From: Glutamicibacter soli
GTDB lineage: Bacteria; Actinomycetota; Actinomycetes; Actinomycetales; Micrococcaceae
DNA: 64,000 bases
Reading direction: 5' to 3'
Assembly: GCF_003309065.1 (NCBI RefSeq)
Contig: NZ_POAF01000001.1
Coordinates: 1-64,000, forward strand
Numbering within the stretch: the first letter of the stretch is position 1; every line of letters starts with the position of its first letter. The notes below the pieces were generated by a model. It was not told where the DNA came from. It searched no databases and saw nothing but the letters and a program-made list of their open reading frames with translations. Position numbers and translations under genes: made by a program. Positions 8,704 to 18,055 of this stretch are shown here, piece by piece.

Positions 8704-9127
8704 CAGTTCTCCTTGCCGTTCGCGGTATCGTCCCCCGGATCCCGTGGCGGCTGCTCATCCTCGACCAGCGTGCCGTCGATGATCTCGGCGCCTTCCGGAG
8801 CCGGGGCGACGTTTGCGTGCCCGCCCTCCAGGGCCTCGGGACCGGTGGGCTCGTAGAACTCTGCCGGCGGCTGGCGGCGGGTGATATCCGCGCCGCCGTT
8901 GGCGATCACCACTGCCACGTAGGGCAGGAAGATCGCGCCGATCAGGAAGAACCAGCGCAGCCAATCCGTGGTGAAGAACGCCAGGACGAAGCAGACCACG
9001 CGCACCGTCATCGTGATCGTGTATTTGCGCACACGGGTATCCTGCTCGACGGTGTGGGACTCGCGGGCTTCGGTAATGCGATGCACGTGGGGCTCGTCCG
9101 AGCCGTGGTGCGCGTGCTGGTGCGACA
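8703..9127 (-). CDS. DUF3099 small membrane protein
   Basis: The protein has a His-rich N-terminus (MSHQHAHHGSDEPH), then two adjacent membrane helices (about residues 36-75) matching DUF3099, and an acidic Pro/Glu-rich tail. DUF3099 is an actinobacterial family of unknown function. The frame is open to 9176 (GTG). ATG 9127 is preferred because the HQHAHH segment begins there, but neither start has a strong ribosome site. It is first in the operon with the Cys-rich protein and SURF1, and divergent from fabG. Confidence 0.7.
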
Positions 9128-9221
9128 TTGAGTGGAACTTCACTTCATCGGGGCTGGGGTCGTTCCATTGTCTCACTCACGGCTGCGAGAATCGAATTTC
9201 TACCGTACGTCGAAGCGGTAA

Positions 9222-10067
<846 letters not shown>

Positions 10068-10111
10068 CCCGTAGCCCCCGAATTTTTCCCCATTTTAAGG
10101 AGTATGTGAAG

Positions 10112-10861
10112 TTGAGCGAATACAAGGGTGCAATCGTCACCGGTTCTTCCCGCGGCATCGGCGCTGTCACCGCGCAGCTGCTGGCCGAGCAGGGTGTCGG
10201 CGTGGTGGTCAACTACCGCGCCAAGGCCCCGCGCGCGAACAAGATCGTCGCCGCCATTGAGGAGAAGGGCGGCCAGGCCGTCGCCGTCGGTGCTGACCTG
10301 ACCACCGTCGAGGGCCGGCAGGCGCTGGTTGACGCGGCCGTGGAGAACTTCGGCTCGCTGGATGTCTTGGTGCTCAACGCCTCCGGCGGCATGGAGACCT
10401 CGATGGGCGAGAACTACGCGCTGCGCCTGAACCGAGACGCGCAGGTCGAAATGCTGCAGGCCGCGCTGCCCAAGCTCAGCGAGGGCGGCCGCGTGGTCTT
10501 CGTGACCAGCCACCAGGCGCACTTCATCAACGAGGTCTCCACCATGGACGCCTACGACGCCGTGGCCAAGTCCAAGCGCGCCGGCGAGGACGCGCTGCGC
10601 GAGCTGATCCCACTGCTGTCCCAAAAGGGCATCACCTTCGTGGTCGTCTCCGGCGACATGATCGAGGGCACCATTACCGCGACCCTGCTCAACCGCATGG
10701 AGCCGGGAGCCATCGAGGCCCGCCGCGAGCAGGCCGGCAAGCTGTACTCCGTGGAGGAGTTCGGCGCAGAGGTCGCCAAGATGGTCTTCGCCGACGTCGA
10801 AACCGGCCACACCGAGCTGGTCGGCGGCGCCGAGGACTTCCTGAAGCAGTCCGGCAAGTAG
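10112..10861 (+). CDS. SDR oxidoreductase with Y-x6-K active site, downstream of fabG
   Basis: A 249-residue Rossmann-fold reductase with the TGSSRGIG cofactor loop and a serine in FVTSHQ. The usual YxxxK is missing. The only candidate is YDAVAKSK, giving lysines at Tyr+5 and Tyr+7; Tyr-x6-Lys is the spacing of enoyl-ACP reductases such as FabI and InhA. Substrate is therefore uncertain: enoyl-ACP reduction is possible from spacing and position after fabG, but the overall sequence is closer to classical SDRs. TTG 10112 is the start, because AAGGAG (10098-10103) is 8 nt away; GTG 10106 is too close. Confidence 0.75.
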   Translation: MSEYKGAIVTGSSRGIGAVTAQLLAEQGVGVVVNYRAKAPRANKIVAAIEEKGGQAVAVGADLTTVEGRQALVDAAVENFGSLDVLVLNASGGMETSMGENYALRLNRDAQVEMLQAALPKLSEGGRVVFVTSHQAHFINEVSTMDAYDAVAKSKRAGEDALRELIPLLSQKGITFVVVSGDMIEGTITATLLNRMEPGAIEARREQAGKLYSVEEFGAEVAKMVFADVETGHTELVGGAEDFLKQSGK

Positions 10862-10878
10862 CCCGAGATGCCCTTGGC

Positions 10879-10915
10879 CACGGGGCGTCCGACCGTCACG
10901 GCCGGACGCCCCGTG
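10879..10915. terminator. Bidirectional terminator between SDR and marR genes
   Basis: A perfect 13-bp stem (CACGGGGCGTCCG/CGGACGCCCCGTG) with an 11-nt loop lies between convergent genes. Confidence 0.75.
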
Positions 10916-10932
10916 CGCCATTTAATGCGGCT

Positions 10933-11388
10933 CTACTGCGGCCTGTTGGTCAGCCGTGCGAGAACCTGCAAGTCGCGCCGCAGACGGTCGTAACGGGCCG
11001 AACCCAGAGCCTGGCGCCATTCGCGGTCGATCCGCTGGATTTCCGCGGCCGCCACCTTGCCGGCCGCCAGGCCGCGCTCGTCGGCAATGACCCGGCTGGC
11101 CCGCGCGTCCAGGGGATCGGGCACACGCCGCACATAGCCGTTGCGTTCCATGGAGCTGACCAGCACGCTGGCGGTCTGCTTGGTGATGTAGACGCGGCTG
11201 GCCAGCTCGGTGATGCGCGAGCCCTCGGCGGAGATCCGCTGGAACAGCCGTGCCTGGGGCAGGGTGGTGTCGGTGTAGCCGGCGTCCTGCACCGCAGCGA
11301 ACACCCTTTCCTCCAGTTCCCGGTAGGGAATGAACAGCAGCAGTCCGACGTTGAATGGCCCCGGATCCGTGGATTTTTCCCCTTGCAT
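10933..11388 (-). CDS. MarR family transcriptional regulator
   Basis: A DNA-binding regulator of 151 residues with the winged-helix layout of MarR: LPQARLFQRIS, then ITELASRVYITKQTASVLVSSMERNGYVRRVPDPLDARA (recognition helix and wing, about residues 58-96). Repressors of this family respond to phenolic or electrophilic ligands, but the ligand here is unknown. It is divergent from a mycothiol-dependent isomerase-like gene. Its own promoter is readable: TTTACT (-35), 17-bp spacer, TACACT (-10), then 6 nt to the ATG, so the mRNA is probably leaderless. A perfect palindrome fills the spacer, which implies autoregulation. Confidence 0.85.
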   Translation of the reverse strand: MQGEKSTDPGPFNVGLLLFIPYRELEERVFAAVQDAGYTDTTLPQARLFQRISAEGSRITELASRVYITKQTASVLVSSMERNGYVRRVPDPLDARASRVIADERGLAAGKVAAAEIQRIDREWRQALGSARYDRLRRDLQVLARLTNRPQ

Positions 11389-11423
11389 ATGGTCAGTGTA
11401 ACGAACTAATATTAGTCAGTAAA
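11383..11423. promoter_or_regulatory. Divergent overlapping promoters with MarR-type operator
   Basis: The 12-bp perfect palindrome ACTAATATTAGT spans 11405-11416. On the minus strand it lies within the 17-bp spacer between TTTACT (11423-11418) and TACACT (11400-11395) of the marR promoter. On the plus strand it contains TAATAT (11407-11412), a good -10, with TTGCAT at 11383-11388 as a possible -35. One bound dimer would block both directions. Confidence 0.65.
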
Positions 11424-11456
11424 GCTGACCTTAAAGCTAGTGAAACGGGTGCTGCG

Positions 11457-12089
11457 ATGCAACGGAATCGGATGTGGGAGCTGGTCGCCGAGCAACGCCT
11501 GCTGCTGGCTGGGCTGCTCGAAGGCTTGGACGAGGAGCAATGGAACGCCGATTCGCTGTGCCCCGGATGGCGGGTGCGCGACGTGGCGGCCCATGCGATC
11601 GCGCCGGCCACCACCGGCCTCGGCACGGTCCTGCGAGAGATGATCCGGACCCGCGGCGATTTCAACAGCATGGTCTTTTTCGACGGTAGGCGCCGCGGCG
11701 ACGCGCCGGTGGAGCAGATCGCGGCGGACTACCGGCGATTCGCCACGTCGCAGCGCCGTGCTCCCGGGGCGGTTGGCGCCACCCCGCTGATGGACATCAT
11801 GGTCCATGCTAGGGATATTTCCATCGCGCTGGACGCGGACTACCCGTCCATGCCGGTGGCGGGCGCGCAGGCCGGCGCCGAATTGGTGTGGAGGCTGCCA
11901 TTCCCCTTTTACGCGCGTCGCAAGCTGGCCGGATATCGGCTGCAGGCGAGCGACGCCTCGTGGTCGGCGGGGGAGGGAGCCTTGGTTGAGGGGCCGATGG
12001 AGGCCCTGCTGCTGCTCCTGACGGGCAGGAATGCCTGGCTGGGCCGGTTGGATGGCCCGGGCGCGGAGCGCTTGCGATTGGAGTCATGA
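11457..12089 (+). CDS. Maleylpyruvate isomerase N-terminal domain / DinB-like family protein
   Basis: A 210-residue cytosolic protein. The start (WELVAEQRLLLAGLLEGLDEEQW), LCPGWRVRDVAAHAI and the later VHARDISIAL motif match the mycothiol-dependent maleylpyruvate isomerase N-terminal family (DinB/YfiT-like fold). The conserved His in AAHA and the VHARD His would bind the metal. Members transfer or use mycothiol, consistent with mshA and mshC in this window; the substrate is unknown. ATG 11457 is the first methionine at the homologous start, with only a weak ribosome site. It is divergent from, and probably repressed by, the MarR regulator. Confidence 0.75.
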   Translation: MQRNRMWELVAEQRLLLAGLLEGLDEEQWNADSLCPGWRVRDVAAHAIAPATTGLGTVLREMIRTRGDFNSMVFFDGRRRGDAPVEQIAADYRRFATSQRRAPGAVGATPLMDIMVHARDISIALDADYPSMPVAGAQAGAELVWRLPFPFYARRKLAGYRLQASDASWSAGEGALVEGPMEALLLLLTGRNAWLGRLDGPGAERLRLES

Positions 12090-12105
12090 GGCCAGGGAGA
12101 CGGCC

Positions 12106-12516
12106 ATGGAAACACTAAATGTTGCGGGGCAGCTTGCGGCCCTCGTCAGCGCGCTGATCCTGATCGTGGTCGCGCCGCTGGAAATGTTCTTCTACGGGCG
12201 GCCCAAGGTGGCCAAGTTCCTGAGCGTCGATCCGGAACATGCCGATTCGGTGAAGCTGTGGTCCTTCTGCATCGGGGCGCGCAACTTGCTCTCGGCCCTG
12301 GGAGCGATCGCGGGCCTGGCGATGATCCGCTGGGGCGACCCGCTGGCGGGCACCGTGGTGGTGCTGTGCTTCTGCTGGTACATGCTGTTGGCCAGCCTGG
12401 CCATGGCCGCCGCGGACGCGATGGGCTACTGGAAGCCGCGCGGCGGCAGCCTCAATGGCACCGTTTCATCCAGCGTGCTGCCGCTGGTAGTGGTCGTGTC
12501 GCCGCTGTTCGCCTGA
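12106..12516 (+). CDS. DUF1304 family membrane protein
   Basis: A 136-residue protein with four membrane helices and the family pattern APLEMFFYGRPK near residue 25 and GARNLLSALGAI near residue 60. DUF1304 proteins have no proven function. AGGGAG (12094-12099) precedes the ATG by 6 nt, and the gene starts 16 bp after the isomerase-like gene, so the two form a MarR-controlled operon by position. Confidence 0.82.
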   Translation: METLNVAGQLAALVSALILIVVAPLEMFFYGRPKVAKFLSVDPEHADSVKLWSFCIGARNLLSALGAIAGLAMIRWGDPLAGTVVVLCFCWYMLLASLAMAAADAMGYWKPRGGSLNGTVSSSVLPLVVVVSPLFA

Positions 12517-12532
12517 GAACGCTCGACGCGCA

Positions 12533-12579
12533 GCAGGGGCCGCGATTCCCGCCGATGTGGCGGAAGTCGCGGCCCCTGC
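12533..12579. terminator. Long bidirectional terminator hairpin
   Basis: A 21-bp stem with two internal mismatches (arms begin GCAGGGGCCGCGA) lies between the convergent DUF1304 and VanW-family genes. Confidence 0.75.
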
Positions 12580-12589
12580 ACGATGGTGC

Positions 12590-14335
12590 CTAGTCGCAGA
12601 CGATCTTGTTCCATGGGCTGTAGGTCCAGGACTTGGTCTCCGCCGGCAGCTTCTTGGAACCGTCGACGGTTTCCCGGTAGCGGGTGATGTCGATGCTGAA
12701 ACCCTTGCGTCCGCCCGATTCGGGGATGCACTTCTCGGCCTTGTTGTGCACGGTCTTCGGGTCGGTCTGGTTGTACTTGCCGGAGCTGTCCTGGGTGACC
12801 TTCCAGTACTTGGTGGACCACAGGCGGGTGTGCACCGCGTCCCCGGAAACCCAGGCTTCGATCATCACGCCGTAGGGAGTGTTGTTTTCCCAGATCATGT
12901 CGACCTGTCCCTCCCACAGGGTGGCTTCGCGGCCGGCCGGGTAGCGGTCGAACCAGCGCGAGTGCGGCTTGTGGGTGATGTCGTCGTAGCCGGCCAGGAA
13001 GCCGACGTTGTACATCTGGGTGGAGATCTGCGACAGGCCGCCGCCCACCGCTTCGGAACTGAAGCCGTTCTCCACCACGCCGGAGCTGTAGTAGCCGTTG
13101 GCGGTGGTGATCGGGCCCAGCGCCTGCAGCAGCGAGAAGCGTTCGCCCGGCTTCACGATGGTTCCGGTGATGCGCGCAGAACCCGCCTTCAGGTTCTTGG
13201 TGCGCACGGTGTCCGAGGCGGGATAGGGGGTGGAGAACTCGACGATCTCCTCCTTGATGCCCAGCTTTTCGGCGTCGGCGGTGGTGAAGTCCGCATCGCT
13301 TTCGGCCATCGCGACCTCGGCCTTTCGCGTTTCGGTCTGGCTCGCGGCCAGCACCTTTGCGCCCAGGTCCTTGGTTTCCAGCGAGATGCCCTTCACGGAC
13401 TTCACGATGGTCGGCTTGCCGCCCTTGAGCACGATCTTCGCATCCTTGGCGGTGCTGGAGAGATCCGAGTTCTTGGTGGCCGCGAGGTAGAGCTTCTCGT
13501 CGTCCAGCGCCAGCTGCGGCTCGCCGTCCTTGGCCGAGTAGCTCGCGGCGGCGGCCATGGAGGCCGGGGAGATGGCGGTGCTCTTGTCCCCGGAAACCAG
13601 GGTGACGTCCTTCTTCAGCAGGGAGGCGACCTGCGTGTCGTAGAAGGCTTGCAGCTTCTGCGCGGAGACCTCCGGGCTGGTGACCTCGGCCGGCAGCTCC
13701 ATGGCCGGACCGGCGATTTCCCAGTCGGTGGCGATCTTCTCGGCGGACTTCTCGACGTCCAGGGCGACCCCGTCCACGGGCTTGGACAGTGTTGCCTGGG
13801 CGTCCTTGAAGGTGATGGTGCCCTCGGTGACCTTGGCGTCGGCCTTGGCCGCCAGCTTCCCAAGCTGGGCCGTCAGCTTGTCCTGGTCCACGTCGATGAC
13901 CGCCTCGGCGGAGAAGTCTCCGGTCAGCCGTTCATAGAGCTTCACGGGGTTGGCTTCGAAATCGGTCAGGTCCGCAATGGTCTGCTCGACATCCAGGCTC
14001 AATCCAGCCTTGGCGGGGTCGAGTTCGTAGCCCTTGCCGTTGACGGTGGTCTCGATCGGCTCCTGCGCCAGCGGCACCACCTGGTTCTCCAGGGCGGTAC
14101 GCGCTTCGTCCTGGTTCAGCGAACCGATGTTGACGCCAGCGATCGTGGCGTTCGCCGGAACCTGGGAACTGATGAAGGCCGCCGCGCCGAAGTAGGCGGC
14201 GGTCGCCGCGACAACACACGAACCGGCAATGATCCACGGTTTGGCCGTGCTCTTGCGCTTGCCGTCCTTGGGGTTTCCGGCAGGCGTGGCGGGCTGGACG
14301 ACGTTGGATGAATTCTCCGGTGTTGGGGTCTGCAC
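12590..14335 (-). CDS. VanW family protein with putative peptidoglycan-binding domains
   Basis: A cell-wall-associated protein of 581 residues. It has a cytoplasmic N-terminus (1-30), one membrane helix (about 33-55) and a long extracytoplasmic part. Residues 60-330 contain two repeats like the PG_binding_4 domain (IAGVNIGSLNQDEARTALEN; later VDGVALDVEKSAEKI). Residues about 370-530 are VanW, with PGERFSLLQALGPIT, GGGLSQISTQMYN and HSRWFDRYPAGREATL. VanW occurs in some glycopeptide resistance clusters, but chromosomal copies are probably general wall proteins. The start is GTG 14335, with only a weak AAAGAG upstream. Confidence 0.85.
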   Translation of the reverse strand: MQTPTPENSSNVVQPATPAGNPKDGKRKSTAKPWIIAGSCVVAATAAYFGAAAFISSQVPANATIAGVNIGSLNQDEARTALENQVVPLAQEPIETTVNGKGYELDPAKAGLSLDVEQTIADLTDFEANPVKLYERLTGDFSAEAVIDVDQDKLTAQLGKLAAKADAKVTEGTITFKDAQATLSKPVDGVALDVEKSAEKIATDWEIAGPAMELPAEVTSPEVSAQKLQAFYDTQVASLLKKDVTLVSGDKSTAISPASMAAAASYSAKDGEPQLALDDEKLYLAATKNSDLSSTAKDAKIVLKGGKPTIVKSVKGISLETKDLGAKVLAASQTETRKAEVAMAESDADFTTADAEKLGIKEEIVEFSTPYPASDTVRTKNLKAGSARITGTIVKPGERFSLLQALGPITTANGYYSSGVVENGFSSEAVGGGLSQISTQMYNVGFLAGYDDITHKPHSRWFDRYPAGREATLWEGQVDMIWENNTPYGVMIEAWVSGDAVHTRLWSTKYWKVTQDSSGKYNQTDPKTVHNKAEKCIPESGGRKGFSIDITRYRETVDGSKKLPAETKSWTYSPWNKIVCD

Positions 14336-14423
14336 TGGTCTATTGGCTCTTTCGAAAAGCGGTCAGATTACGGCACATACCCCGACAAGCTGCCTGGGTC
14401 AAGGGTTGCGTCACCTGAAATAC

Positions 14424-14452
14424 TATCGGCTGGAACAACCAACAAGCCGATA
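14424..14452 (-). terminator. Inverted repeat between serB and the VanW gene
   Basis: The 8-bp inverted repeat TATCGGCT/AGCCGATA with a 13-nt loop lies downstream of serB and upstream of the VanW-family gene on the same strand. It could be a weak terminator or an operator; no U-tract decides it. Confidence 0.35.
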
Positions 14453-14497
14453 ACCAGCGTTTTCCGGGCTAATCGTTATCGACTTGTTGGATTTGGC

Positions 14498-15418
14498 CTA
14501 GTTCAGATCGTCCAGAACCAGGTCGGCGATGACGTCCAGGCGCGAGAAGTTGATCTGGGCCCCGGCCTTTTCCTTCAGGGCCGGCTTCGCGTTGAAAGCG
14601 ACACCCAGGCCTGCGGCCGTGACCATGTCCAGGTCGTTGGCGCCGTCGCCGGCGGCGATCGTGGCGGCCATGTCGATGCCGTGCCCGGCCGCCCAGGAAC
14701 GCAGCATCTCCTCCTTGGTGGCGCGGTCCACGATCTTTCCGTGCACGGTGCCGTCCAGCACCGCGCCCTCGATGCCCAGGGTGTTGGCCAGCGCGTGGTC
14801 CAGCTGCAGTTCCTCGGCCAGCGGGTCCAGGATCTGCTGGAATCCGCCGGAGACGACGCCGACCTTGTGCCCCGCGGCGTGGAAGCGCTTGACCAGTTCC
14901 CGGGCGCCGTCGGAGAAGATGATGCGTTCGCCCACCTCGCCGAGCACGGTGGCCGGCAGGTCCTTCAGCGTGGCCACGCGCTGGATCAGCGACTGCGCGA
15001 AGTCCAGCTCGCCGCGCATGGCGGCCTCGGTGACCGCGGCGACTTCCTTTTCGCGTCCTGCATGGGCGGCCAGCAGTTCGATGACTTCCTGCTTGATCAG
15101 GGTCGAATCGACATCCATGACCAGCAGCAGCTGCGTGGCCCCGGTCAGGGCCGCGTCGACGACGGCGAGGCACACGTCGGACTCGGCCACGGTTCCGGCG
15201 GCCACCTGAGCGGCAAGGTACTCTGCGGCTGCCTGCCGCGCCCCAGCGCTCCGGGACTCGTCCAGCGCCACCTTGGCGACCAGGCGCTCGGAACTGGTGC
15301 GGATCGAGACTTCAGCGCCGGCGGGGACCAGCCCGGCGGCGCGGGCGCCGTCCAGCAGCCTGTCGAAGACGTTGCGGGGCAGCAAGGGGCGGGAGACGAA
15401 AACAAGGGTAGAGGCCAT
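14498..15418 (-). CDS. serB: Phosphoserine phosphatase SerB
   Basis: This is the last step of serine synthesis, dephosphorylating L-phosphoserine in the cytosol. In the 306-residue protein, an N-terminal regulatory region (about 1-95, ACT-like by position) precedes a HAD core. Motif I is VMDVDSTLIKQE (nucleophile Asp near residue 103), followed by GVVSGGF (motif II), the Lys in KEEML, and AAGDGANDLDMV (motif IV). I chose ATG 15418, where the conserved MASTLVFVSR begins; the open frame continues upstream to 15535 without family similarity. Confidence 0.92.
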   Translation of the reverse strand: MASTLVFVSRPLLPRNVFDRLLDGARAAGLVPAGAEVSIRTSSERLVAKVALDESRSAGARQAAAEYLAAQVAAGTVAESDVCLAVVDAALTGATQLLLVMDVDSTLIKQEVIELLAAHAGREKEVAAVTEAAMRGELDFAQSLIQRVATLKDLPATVLGEVGERIIFSDGARELVKRFHAAGHKVGVVSGGFQQILDPLAEELQLDHALANTLGIEGAVLDGTVHGKIVDRATKEEMLRSWAAGHGIDMAATIAAGDGANDLDMVTAAGLGVAFNAKPALKEKAGAQINFSRLDVIADLVLDDLN

Positions 15419-15594
15419 GGTTCCATTTTCGTCGGCGTGCGCCGTGCGACCAAAAATGACGTCGCGAGCCCGGGCACCCGCTGGTGTAGCCAACGTCATA
15501 GTCGGGCATGGCCGCGGCCGGCCCCGGGCTCGCACGGCGTTAAAGACGAAGCTAATTAGTGATTCGCAGGGTCGGAAGTCTAGGCTTAAATACC

Positions 15595-16380
15595 ATGAGC
15601 GAAGTGCTAAGTTTCAATGATGTCAGCGTGGTGCGCGGGCGTAAAGACCTGCTCAAGGACGTTTCCTGGCAGGTCAACGAGGGCGAGCGGTGGATCGTGC
15701 TCGGCCCGAACGGCGCCGGCAAGTCCACCCTGATGAACATTGCCTCCACCCGGATGCACCCCACCCGGGGCACCGCGGGCATCCTGGGCGAGACCCTGGG
15801 CCGCGTGGACGTCTTCGAGCTGCGGCCGCTGATCGGCCTGAGCTCGGCCCTGGTCGCCAACTCGATCCCCGGCAGGGAGACCGCGTTGAATGTGGTGCTG
15901 ACCGCCGCCTACGGCATGACCGGGCGCTGGCGCGAGAAGTACGAGAAGCTCGACGAGCGCCGCGCCTTCGGCCTGCTGCACGACTGGGGCATGTCCACCT
16001 TCATGAACCAGTCCTTCTCCAAGCTCTCCGAGGGCGAACGCAAGCGCGTGCTGATCGCCCGCGCCCTGATGACCGACCCGGAGCTGCTGATCCTCGACGA
16101 GCCGGCCGCCGGCCTGGACCTTGCCGGGCGCGAGAACCTGGTCGCCAAGCTCGGCGAGCTTGCAGCCGACGAGTACGCCCCGGCCCTGGTGCTGGTGACC
16201 CACCACCTGGAAGAAATCCCCGAGGGCTTCACGCACATCCTGATGATGCGCGAGGGCCAGGTGGTCGCCGCCGGCGAGATCGAGGCGACGCTGACCGAGG
16301 AGAACCTCGAAGCCACCTATTCCATGCCGTTGGCCCTGCGCCGCGAGGGCGGCCGCTTCTCGGCGTTCGCGCGCAGCTAA
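15595..16380 (+). CDS. Stand-alone ABC transporter ATP-binding protein
   Basis: A 261-residue ATPase with Walker A LGPNGAGKST (about residues 37-46), signature LSEGERKRVLIARAL, Walker B LLILDEPAAGLDL and the H-loop THHLEEIP. The signature is LSEGE instead of LSGGQ, as in ModF/PhnC-like cassettes. No permease or binding protein gene is adjacent, so the partner is unknown. ATG 15595 is preceded by an AT-rich TAGGCTTAAATACC, likely the promoter -10 region, with no Shine-Dalgarno. It may share a transcript with the TSUP gene 30 bp downstream. Confidence 0.85.
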   Translation: MSEVLSFNDVSVVRGRKDLLKDVSWQVNEGERWIVLGPNGAGKSTLMNIASTRMHPTRGTAGILGETLGRVDVFELRPLIGLSSALVANSIPGRETALNVVLTAAYGMTGRWREKYEKLDERRAFGLLHDWGMSTFMNQSFSKLSEGERKRVLIARALMTDPELLILDEPAAGLDLAGRENLVAKLGELAADEYAPALVLVTHHLEEIPEGFTHILMMREGQVVAAGEIEATLTEENLEATYSMPLALRREGGRFSAFARS

Positions 16381-16410
16381 GAGACACCGCACCTAAGGGA
16401 GTACCGCACC

Positions 16411-17217
16411 ATGATCGAATTCTGGCGTGAAGCCCTGGTCTTCCTCGGAGGGCTGTGGGCCGGAACCATCAACACCGTCGTAGGTTCGGGCACCCTGGTG
16501 ACTTTCCCGATCCTCGTGGCGCTGGGCATCGCCCCGGTCAACGCGGTGGTCTCCAACGCCATGGGCCTGGTCGCCGGGGGATTTTCCGGCGCCTGGGGCT
16601 ACCGTCGCGAGGCGGCCAGCGTCAAGGGCACGCTGCTGAAACTGGTTCCGGTCTCCCTGGTCGGCGGCCTGATCGGCTCGCTGCTGCTGCTGAACTTGCC
16701 CGAATCGGTGTTCGGCGTGGTCGCCCCGATCCTGCTGGTGTGCGCCCTGGTGCTGGTGATTTTCCAGCCGCGGCTGGCCGCCTGGGCCAAAACCCGGCAG
16801 GCCGCGCAGGGCGGCACCGACCCGGACGCGGCGGACAAGGCGAAGATCCCGCTGATCCTGTACATCCTGGTGTTCGTCATCGGCGTGTACGGCGGCTACT
16901 TCACCGCCGCGCAGGGTGTGCTGCTCATGGCGGTGTTCGGCGTCTTCCTGCAGGCCTCGCTGCAGCAGTCCAACGCGATCAAGGTGATCCTCTCGCTGAT
17001 CGTGAACCTGGTCGCGGCGGTCATGTACCTGGTCATCGCGCCCGAGCGCATCCACTGGATCATCGTGCTGCTCATCGCCGTCGGCTCGCTGATCGGCGGG
17101 TTCATCGGCGCCAAGGTCGGACGCAAGCTCTCCCCGGGCTGGCTGCGCACCGTCATCGTCATCCTGGGCCTTGTGGCCCTGGCGAACATGGTCTACAAGC
17201 TGGTGGCCGGTGCCTGA
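16411..17217 (+). CDS. TSUP (TauE/SafE) family sulfite/sulfonate exporter-like membrane protein
   Basis: A 268-residue membrane protein with about eight helices. The TSUP repeats are visible as GLWAGTINTVVGSGTLVTFPIL near residue 12 and the second-half GVYGGYFTAAQGVLLMAVFG near residue 158. The family moves small sulfur- or carbon-containing anions; the substrate here cannot be read from sequence. Ribosome site AAGGGAG precedes the ATG. The stop overlaps the start of the RNA methyltransferase by 8 bp, so the two are translationally coupled. Confidence 0.85.
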   Translation: MIEFWREALVFLGGLWAGTINTVVGSGTLVTFPILVALGIAPVNAVVSNAMGLVAGGFSGAWGYRREAASVKGTLLKLVPVSLVGGLIGSLLLLNLPESVFGVVAPILLVCALVLVIFQPRLAAWAKTRQAAQGGTDPDAADKAKIPLILYILVFVIGVYGGYFTAAQGVLLMAVFGVFLQASLQQSNAIKVILSLIVNLVAAVMYLVIAPERIHWIIVLLIAVGSLIGGFIGAKVGRKLSPGWLRTVIVILGLVALANMVYKLVAGA

Positions 17218-18055
17218 GTTCCCCGAAGAAATCCTGAACCCCGAGCGGATCCTGCACGTCGCGGACCTGCAGGACGAGCGGCTGGACGAGTACCTGCGCC
17301 TGTCGGAGGCGCACCTGCGCATGCGCACCGACGTGGAAAACGGCCTGTACATCGCCGAGAGCACCAAGGTCGTGCAGCGCGCGATCAACGCCGGACACAC
17401 CCCACGCAGCTTCCTGCTCGCGCAGAAGCACCTGGGCCAGCTCGTGGCGGAGTTCAACCGCTTCCCTGACGCGCCGATCTTCATCGGCGACGACGCGCAG
17501 CTGCAGGACCTGGTCGGCTTCCACCTGCACCGCGGCGCCATGGCCTCGATGAACCGCCCGGCTCCGCTGGACCTCGATGAGGTGCTGGCCGCCAGCTCCC
17601 GGGTGGCGATCCTGGAGGACATCGCGGACCACACGAACCTCGGGGCGATCATCCGTTCGGCCTCGGGCCTGGGCATCGACGCGGTGCTGCTCACCCCCAA
17701 ATGCGTTGATCCCTGGTACCGGCGCAGCGCCCGCGTCTCCATGGGCACCGTGTTCGACCTGCCCTGGGTCCGATTGAAATCCTGGCCTCAGGACATCGAG
17801 CGGCTGCGCGTCCACGGCTACCGGATGCTCGCCATGGAGCTGACCGAAAACGCCGTGCCGCTGAACGAGATCCAGCTGTCAGCGGGCGAGAAGGCAGCGA
17901 TGATCCTGGGCAACGAAGGCCGCGGAGTGACCGACGAGGCGTTGGCGGCGGTCGACACGACAGCGATCATTCCGATGCACCGCGCGGTGGATTCGCTGAA
18001 CGTCGGCGCCGCCAGCGCCATCGCCTTCTGGCATTTGTGCTCTTCGCCACGCTGA
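17210..18055 (+). CDS. TrmH/SpoU family RNA 2'-O-methyltransferase
   Basis: The enzyme would methylate a ribose 2'-OH of rRNA or tRNA with S-adenosylmethionine. The protein has 281 residues. The C-terminal SPOUT domain is complete: motif 1 DHTNLGAIIRSASGLGIDAVLL (about 139-160), motif 2 AAMILGNEGRGVTDE (about 226) and motif 3 IIPMHRAVDSLNVGAASAIAFW (about 252), including the catalytic Arg in motif 1. The N-terminal 100 residues are a substrate-binding region. GTG 17210 is inferred from where homology begins (PEFPEEILNPERI). Confidence 0.85.
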   Translation: MPEFPEEILNPERILHVADLQDERLDEYLRLSEAHLRMRTDVENGLYIAESTKVVQRAINAGHTPRSFLLAQKHLGQLVAEFNRFPDAPIFIGDDAQLQDLVGFHLHRGAMASMNRPAPLDLDEVLAASSRVAILEDIADHTNLGAIIRSASGLGIDAVLLTPKCVDPWYRRSARVSMGTVFDLPWVRLKSWPQDIERLRVHGYRMLAMELTENAVPLNEIQLSAGEKAAMILGNEGRGVTDEALAAVDTTAIIPMHRAVDSLNVGAASAIAFWHLCSSPR

